In this document: positions 16,383 to 25,520 of the stretch, one piece after another | How the letters are laid out: each line of letters starts with the position of its first letter | How positions within the stretch are numbered: position 1 is the stretch's first letter | Program-made: the position numbers and the translations under genes | Notes under the pieces: generated by a model | Seen by the model: only the letters and a program-made list of their open reading frames with translations | Database searches by the model: none | What the model was told of the DNA's origin: nothing | Assembly: GCA_023383015.1 (NCBI GenBank) | Contig: JAHDXW010000036.1 | Span: forward strand, 1-38,288 | Direction of reading: 5' to 3' | Source: Paracoccaceae bacterium | GTDB taxonomy: Bacteria > Pseudomonadota > Alphaproteobacteria > Rhodobacterales > Rhodobacteraceae | Length of the DNA stretch: 38,288 nucleotides

Positions 16383-18290
16383 ATGGAGACGACACGGACC
16401 GACCGCTTCAAGACCGCTATCCTGCTCATTGCCGCGACCGGCCTGATTGCGGGACTTGTCTTCTACTTTTCCGGCCGACCCGAAGCAGCGAACCTGATCT
16501 GGATCGCCGGCGTCGTTCCAGCGCTCGCCGCGCTCGTGGTCGAAATCCTGCGCAGCCTGCGCTCCGGCGAGGTGGGCCTCGATATCGTCGCAGCGCTGTC
16601 GATGTCGGCGGCGCTCGTCTTCGGCGAGACCCTCGCCGCGGCGGTGGTCGCGGTGATGTATTCCGGCGGCACATTCCTCGAAGCCTTCGCCGAAGGCCGC
16701 GCCCGGCGCGAGATGCACGACCTCCTCTCCCGCGTGCCGCGGACCGCGACCCGCCACCGCAACGGCGGGCTGGAGGAGATCCCGCTCGACCACATCGCGC
16801 CCGGCGACCGCCTCCTGATCCGTCAGGGCGACGTGGTGCCGGTGGACGGCACGGTGGCCTCGGAGACGGCCTTCGTCGACACCTCCGCGCTGACGGGCGA
16901 GTCCCTGCCAGTGCGCCTCGCCCACGGCGCCGAAGCCATGAGCGGCTCCACAAACGCAGGCGAGGCGTTCGATCTGACGACGACGAGAGAAGCCAAGGAC
17001 AGCACTTATGCCGGGATCGTCCGGCTGGTCGAGGAGGCGCAGGCCTCGAAGGCGCCGATGTCGCGGCTGGCCGACCGTTGGTCGCTGGGGTTTCTGGCGG
17101 TCACGGTCAGCATTGCCTTCGCTGCATGGTGGTTCACCGGCGACCCGATCCGGGCCGTCGCCGTGCTCGTCGTCGCCACGCCCTGTCCGCTGATCCTGGC
17201 CGTGCCTGTGGCGCTGGTGGCCGGGCTGTCGCGTGCCGCGCATTTCGGGGTGCTGATAAAGGGCGCGGGACCGCTCGAGACGATGGCGCGCATCCGAACG
17301 CTGATCCTCGACAAGACCGGCACGCTGACGGACGGCCGGCCGCAGATCGTCTCGATCGATAGCCACGACGGGATGGCGGAGGACGACATACTGCGCCTCG
17401 CTGCGGCGCTCGACCAGGCGTCCAAGCACCCCGTGGCGCAGGCCATCGTTGCGGCCGCGAAGGCGCGCGGCTTCACGCTGCCGGTTCCGTCGGACGTGGC
17501 TGAGATCCCGGGTGAAGGCGTCGTGGGCCATGTCGAGGGCCGGAAGGTCATCGTCGGCGGCGATGCCTTCGTCGCCTCCCGCGTCGGACGGAGGCCCGGC
17601 GATCATTCGGCCATTGCCGCCGGGTCGGTCCTCGTCGCGGTCGCGGTCGACGGGCGCATGGCGGGGCATCTCGTGATGTCCGATCCCCTGCGCGACGGCG
17701 CGGGCGCCATGCTCGACGGGCTGCGCGGCGAGGGGATCGCGCGAATCCTGCTCGCCACCGGCGACCGCGCCGACGTGGCCGAGCGCGTGACCGAGGGGCT
17801 TGGCCTCGACGGGCTGCGCGCCGGGCTCACGCCCGACCAGAAGGTTCTGCTGGTTCTCTCCGAGCGCAAGCGCGGGCCCGTGATGATGGTTGGCGACGGC
17901 GTCAACGACGCGCCGGCCCTCGCGGCGGCCGATGTGGGTGTCGCGATGGGCGCACGCGGGGCCGCTGCATCGGCGGAGGCGGCAGACGTCGTGCTGTTGG
18001 TCGACCGTATCGACCGGCTCGGGCCGGGGATCGAGATCGCGCGCGGCGCGCGACGCATCGCTGTCGAAAGCGTTGTCGCCGGGATCGGGCTGTCGGTCAT
18101 GGGCATGATCGCGGCGGCTTTCGGCTATCTCACTCCGGTGCAGGGTGCGCTCCTGCAGGAGGTCATCGACGTTGCAGTTATCCTGAACGCCCTCCGTGCG
18201 CTGCGCATCGCGCCCCATGAACCCACCACTCCGAAACCAAAGGCTGTCTCCTCCGGGCAGGACGACATCGCGCAAGGAGCCACGCCATGA
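16383..18290 (+). CDS. P1B-type heavy-metal-translocating ATPase without N-terminal metal domain
   Basis: This 635-residue P-type ATPase has the heavy-metal layout: actuator motif DTSALTGESLP, membrane metal-site motif VVATPCPLILAVP (T266-P-C268 instead of the more common CPC), phosphorylation motif DKTGTLTDG (D310), the P1B signature HP dipeptide (SKHPVAQ, H349), GDGVNDAP hinge and C-terminal QEVIDVAVILNALR. The usual HMA domain with CxxC is absent. The TPC motif changes the ion-binding set, so the metal (Zn, Cd, Co, Fe or other) cannot be assigned. It starts 5 bases after apbE and its stop overlaps the VIT gene (ATGA), so it belongs to the redox operon. Confidence 0.93.
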   Translation: METTRTDRFKTAILLIAATGLIAGLVFYFSGRPEAANLIWIAGVVPALAALVVEILRSLRSGEVGLDIVAALSMSAALVFGETLAAAVVAVMYSGGTFLEAFAEGRARREMHDLLSRVPRTATRHRNGGLEEIPLDHIAPGDRLLIRQGDVVPVDGTVASETAFVDTSALTGESLPVRLAHGAEAMSGSTNAGEAFDLTTTREAKDSTYAGIVRLVEEAQASKAPMSRLADRWSLGFLAVTVSIAFAAWWFTGDPIRAVAVLVVATPCPLILAVPVALVAGLSRAAHFGVLIKGAGPLETMARIRTLILDKTGTLTDGRPQIVSIDSHDGMAEDDILRLAAALDQASKHPVAQAIVAAAKARGFTLPVPSDVAEIPGEGVVGHVEGRKVIVGGDAFVASRVGRRPGDHSAIAAGSVLVAVAVDGRMAGHLVMSDPLRDGAGAMLDGLRGEGIARILLATGDRADVAERVTEGLGLDGLRAGLTPDQKVLLVLSERKRGPVMMVGDGVNDAPALAAADVGVAMGARGAAASAEAADVVLLVDRIDRLGPGIEIARGARRIAVESVVAGIGLSVMGMIAAAFGYLTPVQGALLQEVIDVAVILNALRALRIAPHEPTTPKPKAVSSGQDDIAQGATP

Positions 18291-18988
18291 GCCGCCTCTC
18301 GCATTCCGAAATCCACATGGTGCATCGCATCGGCTGGCTGCGGGCCGCCGTTCTCGGAGCCAACGACGGACTGGTGTCGACTGCGAGCCTCGTTGTCGGC
18401 GTCGCCGCGGCAGGATCGGGAAAGCCGGAGGTCCTGATCGCGGGGCTTGCTGGCCTCGTGGCCGGTGCGATGTCTATGGCGGCAGGAGAATACGTCTCGG
18501 TCAGTTCCCAGACCGATGCGGAACAAGCCGATCTTGCCCGCGAGACCCGTGAGCTGGCGGAAACGCCTGAGGCAGAGCTCGAGGAGCTCACCCGGATCTA
18601 CGTTGACCGGGGGCTGGATCGCGACCTGGCGGATAAGGTGGCCCACCAGCTGACCGAACGCGACGCGCTCGGATCGCATGCCCGCGACGAACTCGGCATC
18701 TCCGAGACCGTGACGGCACGCCCGATCCAGGCGGCGCTGGTCTCGGCTCTAACATTCGCCCTGGGTGCGGTCGTTCCGCTGATCGTCGTTCTATTGGCGC
18801 CCGAAACGTCGATCGCGCTGTTCGTGGCGGCATCGACGATCGTCGGCCTTGCGGTCCTCGGCGGTCTGGGCGCCTCCGCCGGCGGCGCTGGTGTCGTTCG
18901 GGGCGCCGCGCGGGTCACCCTCTGGGGCGCTCTCGCAATGGCTGCGACAGCAGCGGTGGGAGCGGTGTTTGGCGTCACGGTTGGGTAG
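18287..18988 (+). CDS. VIT1/CCC1-family Fe2+/Mn2+ transporter
   Basis: This 233-residue membrane protein has the VIT/CCC1 pattern: IGWLRAAVLGANDGLVSTAS, GLVAGAMSMAAGEYVSVSSQ, then an acidic cytoplasmic segment rich in Glu/Asp (ELEELTRIYVDRG, metal-binding domain) and three C-terminal helices. Family members export or sequester Fe2+ or Mn2+. Its ATG overlaps the ATPase stop (ATGA), so both transporters are co-translated. It is the last gene of the rightward operon; a weak terminator-like hairpin lies about 85 bases downstream. Confidence 0.93.
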   Translation: MSRLSHSEIHMVHRIGWLRAAVLGANDGLVSTASLVVGVAAAGSGKPEVLIAGLAGLVAGAMSMAAGEYVSVSSQTDAEQADLARETRELAETPEAELEELTRIYVDRGLDRDLADKVAHQLTERDALGSHARDELGISETVTARPIQAALVSALTFALGAVVPLIVVLLAPETSIALFVAASTIVGLAVLGGLGASAGGAGVVRGAARVTLWGALAMAATAAVGAVFGVTVG

Positions 18989-19338
18989 CAATTATTGGGT
19001 TTTTGGGTAGAGAAGGTTGGATTTGAGGCCCATCCCCTCCGCCACTTGCCCCAGCGAAAGCGTTCTCCCGATCCGGCTGCGGGCGGATTTTTCCGTAGTT
19101 TTTGAGGGTTATGCGGGTGAGGCTGAGCACCAGCCCCGGCGCTAGGAGGCCCGAACGCGGTCTCTACCGGCGGATATTCTCCGGACCTCTCGACTGCTCG
19201 ATTTCGGTGTAGAGCCTGCAACCCTCCGAAATTCAGGGGAAAAATTGAAGGCTGACCTGAACACTTCGATGCCAGTGGCGCTATCGAGAAGGAACCGGGA
19301 TCGAACAACTCGGTCGCGCTTTGGCCGGAACACGAGCT
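18989..19338. other. 350-bp gene-free spacer between convergent operons
   Basis: No convincing gene is present. The left half contains a terminator-like hairpin (19071-19092) and, at 19013-19043, a stretch ending CCTCCGCCAC that resembles the 3' end of a tRNA-Ser but has no matching 5' half. The right half (19140-19338) holds only short open frames without ribosome sites. It separates the redox/metal operon from the Type III restriction genes and is a plausible junction of the accessory island. Confidence 0.5.
19071..19092 (+). terminator. Possible rho-independent terminator after the VIT gene
   Basis: ATCCG (19071-19075) pairs with CGGAT (19084-19088) across an 8-base loop and is followed by a run of T (19088-19092). 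The stem is short, so this is a tentative end for the rightward operon. Confidence 0.4.
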
Positions 19339-22134
19339 CTATTCTGCAGGCTCGGCGACGGCAGCGTGCCTCGTGATGATGTCCTGCACCTCGCCCGGCT
19401 TGAACGCGACATCCCAAGTCCAGCGCCCGAAACCGCCTGCTGCATTGATCGCCTTCACCCATTCGTTCAGCGCGTCCCGCTTCGCCTTGTTCTGAGGACT
19501 GTCGGTGCCCTTGATCTCGAGCGCGAGGATCGTACCGCCAGCAAGGCGGACGAGGAAATCCGGGACATATCGCCGCCGGGAGCCCGCCCACATGTAGTAG
19601 ATCTGGAAACCGAGGTGATCGTTCTTGGCGTAGGCAAGAACGTCCTCGCGCTTCTCGAAGACATTGGCCGCGTGGCCTTCCCAAGCGGAATCTCCCACCA
19701 GATGGCTGATGTGCGATTTGGTCGTCGGGAAGCACGGCTTGGTCGTGTACCAGGTGCGCATCAACCCGGTTGCACCGATCGGGTTCTCCTCGTCGAACAC
19801 TGGCGTCAGGCGTTCCGTGTTTTGCTCGGTCACGTTGCTCAGTACATGCTGGACCACGAGATCGATGTTGAGCGCGATCAGGATCCGCCGGCGAAGCGGA
19901 TCGGAGTGAAAGAGCGACGGGATGTCGAGGCGGTCCGAGTTGAGGAACGCCTCGACGATCCTGACCAGCTGCGCCGCCAGATACTCGTGGGTGCCGGTGA
20001 ACCCATGGCTCAGCTCTGCAAACGCCTTCCGCGCAGCCTGGAATACGAGGCGCTGCAGACGGAAGCCATCCGGCAGCTTCTCGAGGTCGATCGCGGTGAC
20101 CTTGCCCATGTCCGTCGCGCCTCCGAGCGCCGGGGCGAGTTCGGCGCTGATCGGTGTGCTGGCGGGATCGAGCACGAGCGGCTGGACCTTGTTCCAGTCG
20201 ATGGCGAGCTCCGGTTTGACGACCGTCTCCACGCGCAGCAAGTTCGGCCAGCGAAGCTCCAGATGCGCGCGGTCGGGCACTACTTCGATCTGCGTGGTGG
20301 GCTTCGGCGGTGGCGGCGCCTCACCGCCTTCGCCGGTCTCCGAGATAGAGAGAGGCACGCCGAAGACGTTGACGTATTCGGGCAGGAACAGGCCGTTCTC
20401 GTCGGTGTCGTAGGATACCCGGCGCAACCCGCGTCCGACGACCTGTTCGCAGAGCAACTGGGACGTGAAGGCCCGGAGCCCCATGATGTGCGTCACATTC
20501 TTGGCGTCCCATCCCTCCGACAGCATCGCCACCGATATGACGTTCTGAAGGTCCTGACCGGCGGCACCCCTCTTCCCAACGTTGTCCACGATCTCGCGCA
20601 GAAGTTCCTCCTTCTTCAGGGCGAGGAACTGCTGGCGGCGCGTTTCGGGAAGGTCTGCCGCGTCGATGATGTCCTTCAGACGCGCCTCGTAGTCCTTGTC
20701 GGATGCCGCGGCCTCGCCGATTTCGGCTTTCTCGAGAACCTTCGAATCGACCCGGAGCGTCCGCTGTGGCGCGTGCAGCTCGGGCCAGTGTGCATCGCCC
20801 TTGTTGAAGTAGTTCTCTATGCGGGCCGCGGTCTCCGTGCGGTTGCAGACCGTGAGCATGACGGGCGGTGAGTGATGCCCGGCCTCCTGCCAGCCCGCGC
20901 GCGTTTCCCGCCAGTCGGCGCCGAGCAGCGTGTAGGCGTCCTGGACCAGCTTCGGCAGAGCCTCGTGCGGTTCAGCCTTCGCCCGGTTCAGGTCTTCGGA
21001 CACAGACGGGTCGCGGTATATGTGGTAGAGCTTCGACCTGAGCGTCTTGGCGTCCGGGACGGCATCGTCGCGCACCACGACGCGCGGCGTCTTTACCAGC
21101 CCGGCCTCGATCGCGTCGTTCAGGCCGAAATCCGAGATGATCCAGTCGAACAGCGCCGTGTCGGTGCTCTTCTTGCCGGTCGGCGCGAACGGCGTTGCCG
21201 AGAGGTCGAAACAGCGCTGGATGCGCCGGGTCTTGTGGATGCGGTCCAGTCCTTCGATCCAGCGTGTGGCTTCATCCAGGTCGATGCCCTGTTCCGCTGC
21301 CGCCTTCTTGCTGATCTTCACCTCGGGCGGCTTGCGATAGGCGTGGTGCGCCTCGTCGTTGATGACAATGATGTCCTTGTGCGCCGCCAGCTTGCCCAGC
21401 ACCCGCCGCGTGAAGGCCTCGTCGGACTCGCGCCCCTTCTTGACCACCGAGCGGTCCGCTTCCTTCAGCGGCATGAGCGTGTGCCAGTTCTCGGTCAGCA
21501 CCTCGGCCTGGTTCAGCTTCTGGCGTAGCGCCTCCGACGGGCACAGGTTGAACTCGTCGTAGTAGCTGCCCTCGCTGGGCAGCAGCACCTGCAACCGCTC
21601 CTTCACGGTCAGGCCGGGCGCCACGATGAACACCGCGCGGCTGAAATCCTTGTTCCGCTTCGGATAGGTCAGCGCGTTCAGCACTTGCCAGGTGATGATC
21701 ATCGCCATCACCGTGGTCTTGCCCGCGCCCGTGGCCATCTTGTTGCACAGCCGCTCCCACGTCCCGCCGTCGCCTGGGATCGCGATGCCCTGCTTGTAGG
21801 CCTCGGTACCCTCGACCCACCAGATCAGCGTCTCGATGGCCTCGAGCTGGCAGAAGTAGAACGGGTACTGGCGCGCATCGCGATCATGCCAGTGGTCCAG
21901 CAGCTTGCGGGTGACGATGGTGACGCCCGGCCAGCCGTCCGCGCGCCACTGATCCACGCGCGCCCGGATCGTGTTCACCAGGTCCAGCACCTCGGTGCGC
22001 TTGGTGTTGTTGCGCGCGTCGAAGACCTCGTAGCTCGCCGGCCGGCGTTCGGGCTTGATCTCCAGCTTGCCGCCCTTGCCCTCGACCCAATGCTGCGCGG
22101 GGCATTCGAATGGCGTGTTGATGATGAGGGACAT
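19339..22134 (-). CDS. Type III restriction enzyme Res subunit (DEAD/DEAH helicase-nuclease)
   Basis: This 931-residue protein is a superfamily 2 helicase with Walker A ATGAGKT (134-140), motif II DEAH (260-263), SATPF motif III and motif VI VVGRGLRR. The C-terminus has a PD-(D/E)xK nuclease core, YVPDFLVRL...LALEIKG with D859 and E873/K875, which cuts DNA in Type III systems. ATG 22134 was chosen because the conserved SLIINTPFE begins there; the upstream extension overlaps Mod in another frame. It starts 4 bases after the Mod stop, so the pair is one operon. No frame break is visible, so the enzyme looks active. Confidence 0.9.
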   Translation of the reverse strand: MSLIINTPFECPAQHWVEGKGGKLEIKPERRPASYEVFDARNNTKRTEVLDLVNTIRARVDQWRADGWPGVTIVTRKLLDHWHDRDARQYPFYFCQLEAIETLIWWVEGTEAYKQGIAIPGDGGTWERLCNKMATGAGKTTVMAMIITWQVLNALTYPKRNKDFSRAVFIVAPGLTVKERLQVLLPSEGSYYDEFNLCPSEALRQKLNQAEVLTENWHTLMPLKEADRSVVKKGRESDEAFTRRVLGKLAAHKDIIVINDEAHHAYRKPPEVKISKKAAAEQGIDLDEATRWIEGLDRIHKTRRIQRCFDLSATPFAPTGKKSTDTALFDWIISDFGLNDAIEAGLVKTPRVVVRDDAVPDAKTLRSKLYHIYRDPSVSEDLNRAKAEPHEALPKLVQDAYTLLGADWRETRAGWQEAGHHSPPVMLTVCNRTETAARIENYFNKGDAHWPELHAPQRTLRVDSKVLEKAEIGEAAASDKDYEARLKDIIDAADLPETRRQQFLALKKEELLREIVDNVGKRGAAGQDLQNVISVAMLSEGWDAKNVTHIMGLRAFTSQLLCEQVVGRGLRRVSYDTDENGLFLPEYVNVFGVPLSISETGEGGEAPPPPKPTTQIEVVPDRAHLELRWPNLLRVETVVKPELAIDWNKVQPLVLDPASTPISAELAPALGGATDMGKVTAIDLEKLPDGFRLQRLVFQAARKAFAELSHGFTGTHEYLAAQLVRIVEAFLNSDRLDIPSLFHSDPLRRRILIALNIDLVVQHVLSNVTEQNTERLTPVFDEENPIGATGLMRTWYTTKPCFPTTKSHISHLVGDSAWEGHAANVFEKREDVLAYAKNDHLGFQIYYMWAGSRRRYVPDFLVRLAGGTILALEIKGTDSPQNKAKRDALNEWVKAINAAGGFGRWTWDVAFKPGEVQDIITRHAAVAEPAE

Positions 22135-22138
22135 GGGC

Positions 22139-25100
22139 CTACCCCTCGAGCGGCATGATCTTGAGCGACTCGATCCCGCGGTCGTCCACGATCTTGACCG
22201 CGATCCGGCGGTTCTCGCCCGCCTCGAAGGGCAGCGATACGGTGCCGTGGAACTGCTCCAGCAGGTCCTCGTCCAGCTCGGCCCGGACCGTCTTGCGCAG
22301 GCGGTTCCAGCCGCCCTTCGCATCCGCCATCGGGAAGAACACCTGGTGTGGCATCAGCGAGCGGTTGTCGTAGTCCACGTCCAGCGACCACATCGCGATC
22401 TGCTTCTTGCCGCCTGAGACGAGGTCGCCCGCCTTCGGATCGAAATAGTCGAAGCCGTTGACCTCGACCTCCCACAGCCCGTCCTTGCGCTTGCGGAGCT
22501 CCACGTCCGGCTGGCCCATCAGCCAGAAGGACTGGTTCGAGGCGCGCTTCTTCTTCAGATCCTCGGTCAAGAGGTCGGTGTTCATCTGCGCCTTGAGCAG
22601 CGTCACGCCGGGCCAGTTCACCTCGTCTATGTCCTTTGCCGCCTCCGGGTCGAAGGTGAAGGCGCAGAACAGGATGAACTTCGGCGACGGGCGCAGGGTC
22701 TCGGCCTCGGTCAGGGCCAGTTCCACCTGCCGCTGTTCCAGCGCCGCGTGCTCGGGGCCGAAGCTGACGACGACGCGTTCGCCCGTTTCGGCCAGCGAGC
22801 CGCTGGCATGGATGTATTTCAGCCCCGGCAGGGTCTCGAACTCGGCGAAGCGGAGCATGGCGCCGCCCTTGCCGCGCACGCCGGTCTTGAGCAGTTCGTC
22901 GCGCCACAGCGCCTGTCGAGAGGTTTCGCCGGAGCGGGCGACGGTCTCGTCGGCCTCTTGCGGAGGCATGCTTTCGTCCAGCGACAGGACGGTCGGCGCC
23001 GGCACCGCCTCGACCGAGAAGGGCCCGCAGATGCGCAGCTTGGATTTGTCGATGCGCGGCTTGTCGTAGAGCGTCTCCTGCTCGGCATGGTCGGCGATGG
23101 ACTGGTCCATGCGGCGCTGCATCGCCTGCCGGGCGGCGTGGAAGGCGTAGAACGACGCGCGGGCGGCTTCGGGCCAGTCCTCCGGCCAGTCGAAGGGCAC
23201 CTCCCATTCGTGCAGGGTGTCGCCCTTGGCGAAGTCCACCGGCTTGGCCTTTCGCACGCCCTGCGCGGGCTTGAGCGGCTTCGGCGGAGCGGCGGCCAGT
23301 GCGGCGTTGAGGTCGGCCAGCGCCGCCGCGATCTTCGGGTGATCCTCTTCGTAAATCGTGTCGATGTCGGGGTTGTTGGCGATGCTCTTGAGGGTGATGT
23401 GCGGCACTGTTTCATAGTCGAATCCGCCCCCCAGCCCTTCATGCGGATAGCGCAGGGCGTAGTAGTCGAAGCTGGCGGTCATCAGCCGCTGCTTGGCCAG
23501 CGTGATCGCCACGCGGGAGGTGTCGCAGGTGATCCAGCGCCGCCCCCATTTCTCGGCGACAAAGGCGGTGGTGCCGGAGCCGCAGGTGGGATCGAGCACC
23601 AGATCGCCGGGATCGGTGGTCATCAGCATGCAGCGTTCAATTACCTTGAGGTTCGTTTGAACGACGTAGGTTTTTTCGTCAGTAAAAGCGCCTGTCTGTG
23701 TGTCCATCCAAACGTTCGAAATGGCCTGTACTGGAAAGTCGTCCAAATAGCGCAAGTACGCGATCGACGCGGATGAAGGCAGCGCCAATCGTCCCGCCTT
23801 GGCAAGACGGTCAACACCCACCGGATGATGACATTTCCAATGGGAGTTTCGGCCCCACGGATCGAACTCAAGTCCTTGAAGCTCAAAGGGTTGAGGATCG
23901 GACGCGCGGCCTTGCGAGTAGAGGTTATCGTGGCGGTAAATTTGTGCATCTGTTGGAATGCTGGTTGGATCAGCTCGCTCGCTAGTCGTCAGGACCCGCC
24001 GCCGCCCATCTTTCTCCAGCAAACGCGTGAATCTTCCACCGCGATCATCTGCAATCGTTTTTTCAAGGTAGAGCTGACGATATTTGAGCTTGGAAAGGTC
24101 TCTTGCGTACCAAATCAGGAAATCGGCAGACCGTGAAAGCGTCGCACTCGTAAACGCACTCGTTGTCTTGAATGGGATTTCGGCCACGAAATTCTTTTCA
24201 CCTAAGATTTCCGCTATCACAGCGCGCACTTGGTGGATGTTCTCATCCGAGATTTGCACGAACACCGATCCGCTCTCGGCGAGCAATTCCCGCGCGAGCA
24301 TCAGCCGGTCACGCAGGTAGGTGAGGTAAGAATGGATGCCGAGCTCCCATGTATCCCGGAACGCCTTGATCATCTCGGGTTCCTGGGTGAGGTCGTCGTC
24401 CGAACGGTCCTTCACATCGCGGTTGTTCGTGAAGGGCTGGAAGTTCGACCCGTATTTGATGCCGTAGGGCGGGTCGATGTAGATCATCTGCACCTTGCCG
24501 CCCATGCTCTCCTTGGTCAGGAGCGAGTTCATCACCAAGAGGCTGTCGCCCGCCACCAGTCGGTTCGACCAGCCCTTTTCGTGGTGGTAGAAATCCAGCG
24601 CCTGGCGCAGCGGCAGGTTCTCGAACGGCGCTGCGAACAGGTCCGGCTGCCGCCATTGCGTCGCGGCATCCTTCCCTGTCAGCCGCTTCGCCGCATTGGC
24701 GAGGATCGTCGCCGGATCCACCCGTTCATGGACATGGAGCGAGACGGTATCGACCTCGACGCTCGTCCGCTCCGCCTTGCCCGTCCAGTTCAGATAGGGG
24801 GCCTGCAGCCGCTTCAGCTCCTGCAGCGCGTCCTTCATCCGTTCGGGATCGCCCGAGGCAAGTGCCGCGTCGATCAGCCGTTCGATCCCCGCGCGCGCCG
24901 AGTCGAAGTTCAGCACCGGGTCCAGATGCGGGTCATAGGCCCAGACCGTCTTGTCGCCGTCCGGATCGGTGCCGGCATGGACCATGCCCACCTCGGGGTT
25001 GTTCACCCGCGTCTCGCCATGGCGGTAGGACAGCACCTGCACCGACCCGTCCGGCCTGCGCGCGGCCTTCTTGCCGGCCTTGGCCCGCGGCCTGCGCGGC

Positions 25101-25399
25101 GCCGGTTCGTCGGTCGGGGTCAGCTCGAAGCCGTCGTCGTCATCCGTATCCTCGTCCCCGGCGTCCTCGCCCTCGTCCTCATCTTCGTCAGCATCGACCA
25201 CCCGCATGATCGACCCGCCCCGCCCACGCCCACGGGCGAGAAGCCCGTCACCCAACAACGCATCGCGCGCGGCGGCGTAGTCGTCATCAGTCAGGCCCGG
25301 CACACGCTCGCGCAACAGCGCCATCATCGCACCGTTGCCGATGGAGGAGCCGTCTTCCGGCGTCAGGGAAAGGATCAGGTCGGTCAGACTGTCGGACAT
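22139..25399 (-). CDS. Type III-like Mod subunit, adenine-specific DNA methyltransferase with N-terminal winged helix
   Basis: This 1086-residue protein is a beta-class N6-adenine methyltransferase: catalytic DPPY (309-312) precedes SAM motif DPTCGSGTT (603-611). Residues ~24-66 look like a winged helix, residues 70-95 are a very acidic linker and 101-116 a basic one. The target-recognition segment lies between the motifs, residues ~400-590 (nt 23632-24199), and is richer in A/T than the rest. About 450 residues follow the SAM motif, making it much longer than a classic Mod (about 650). ATG 25399 begins the recognisable N-terminus. It is divergent from the 323-aa gene across 121 bp. Confidence 0.9.
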   Translation of the reverse strand: MSDSLTDLILSLTPEDGSSIGNGAMMALLRERVPGLTDDDYAAARDALLGDGLLARGRGRGGSIMRVVDADEDEDEGEDAGDEDTDDDDGFELTPTDEPAPRRPRAKAGKKAARRPDGSVQVLSYRHGETRVNNPEVGMVHAGTDPDGDKTVWAYDPHLDPVLNFDSARAGIERLIDAALASGDPERMKDALQELKRLQAPYLNWTGKAERTSVEVDTVSLHVHERVDPATILANAAKRLTGKDAATQWRQPDLFAAPFENLPLRQALDFYHHEKGWSNRLVAGDSLLVMNSLLTKESMGGKVQMIYIDPPYGIKYGSNFQPFTNNRDVKDRSDDDLTQEPEMIKAFRDTWELGIHSYLTYLRDRLMLARELLAESGSVFVQISDENIHQVRAVIAEILGEKNFVAEIPFKTTSAFTSATLSRSADFLIWYARDLSKLKYRQLYLEKTIADDRGGRFTRLLEKDGRRRVLTTSERADPTSIPTDAQIYRHDNLYSQGRASDPQPFELQGLEFDPWGRNSHWKCHHPVGVDRLAKAGRLALPSSASIAYLRYLDDFPVQAISNVWMDTQTGAFTDEKTYVVQTNLKVIERCMLMTTDPGDLVLDPTCGSGTTAFVAEKWGRRWITCDTSRVAITLAKQRLMTASFDYYALRYPHEGLGGGFDYETVPHITLKSIANNPDIDTIYEEDHPKIAAALADLNAALAAAPPKPLKPAQGVRKAKPVDFAKGDTLHEWEVPFDWPEDWPEAARASFYAFHAARQAMQRRMDQSIADHAEQETLYDKPRIDKSKLRICGPFSVEAVPAPTVLSLDESMPPQEADETVARSGETSRQALWRDELLKTGVRGKGGAMLRFAEFETLPGLKYIHASGSLAETGERVVVSFGPEHAALEQRQVELALTEAETLRPSPKFILFCAFTFDPEAAKDIDEVNWPGVTLLKAQMNTDLLTEDLKKKRASNQSFWLMGQPDVELRKRKDGLWEVEVNGFDYFDPKAGDLVSGGKKQIAMWSLDVDYDNRSLMPHQVFFPMADAKGGWNRLRKTVRAELDEDLLEQFHGTVSLPFEAGENRRIAVKIVDDRGIESLKIMPLEG

Positions 25400-25520
25400 G
25401 GCTGGGACGGGCACTCACGAAAAGGGCTTGTTTTCCCGAAGACTATCGCGCGAGTCTGGGTTTTGCACGCCCGATTCCGCTGCTTGCGCCGGACATCGCC
25501 CTTCTTTGGATCGAGTATTC

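Noticed and set aside
16080-18275. 731-codon open frame on the - strand opposite apbE and the ATPase
   Set aside because: No recognisable motifs and biased composition; it is a shadow of two well-supported genes.
18989-19140. Complete tRNA-Ser gene
   Set aside because: Only a 3'-like end is present; no 5' acceptor strand, D-arm or anticodon arm can be folded.
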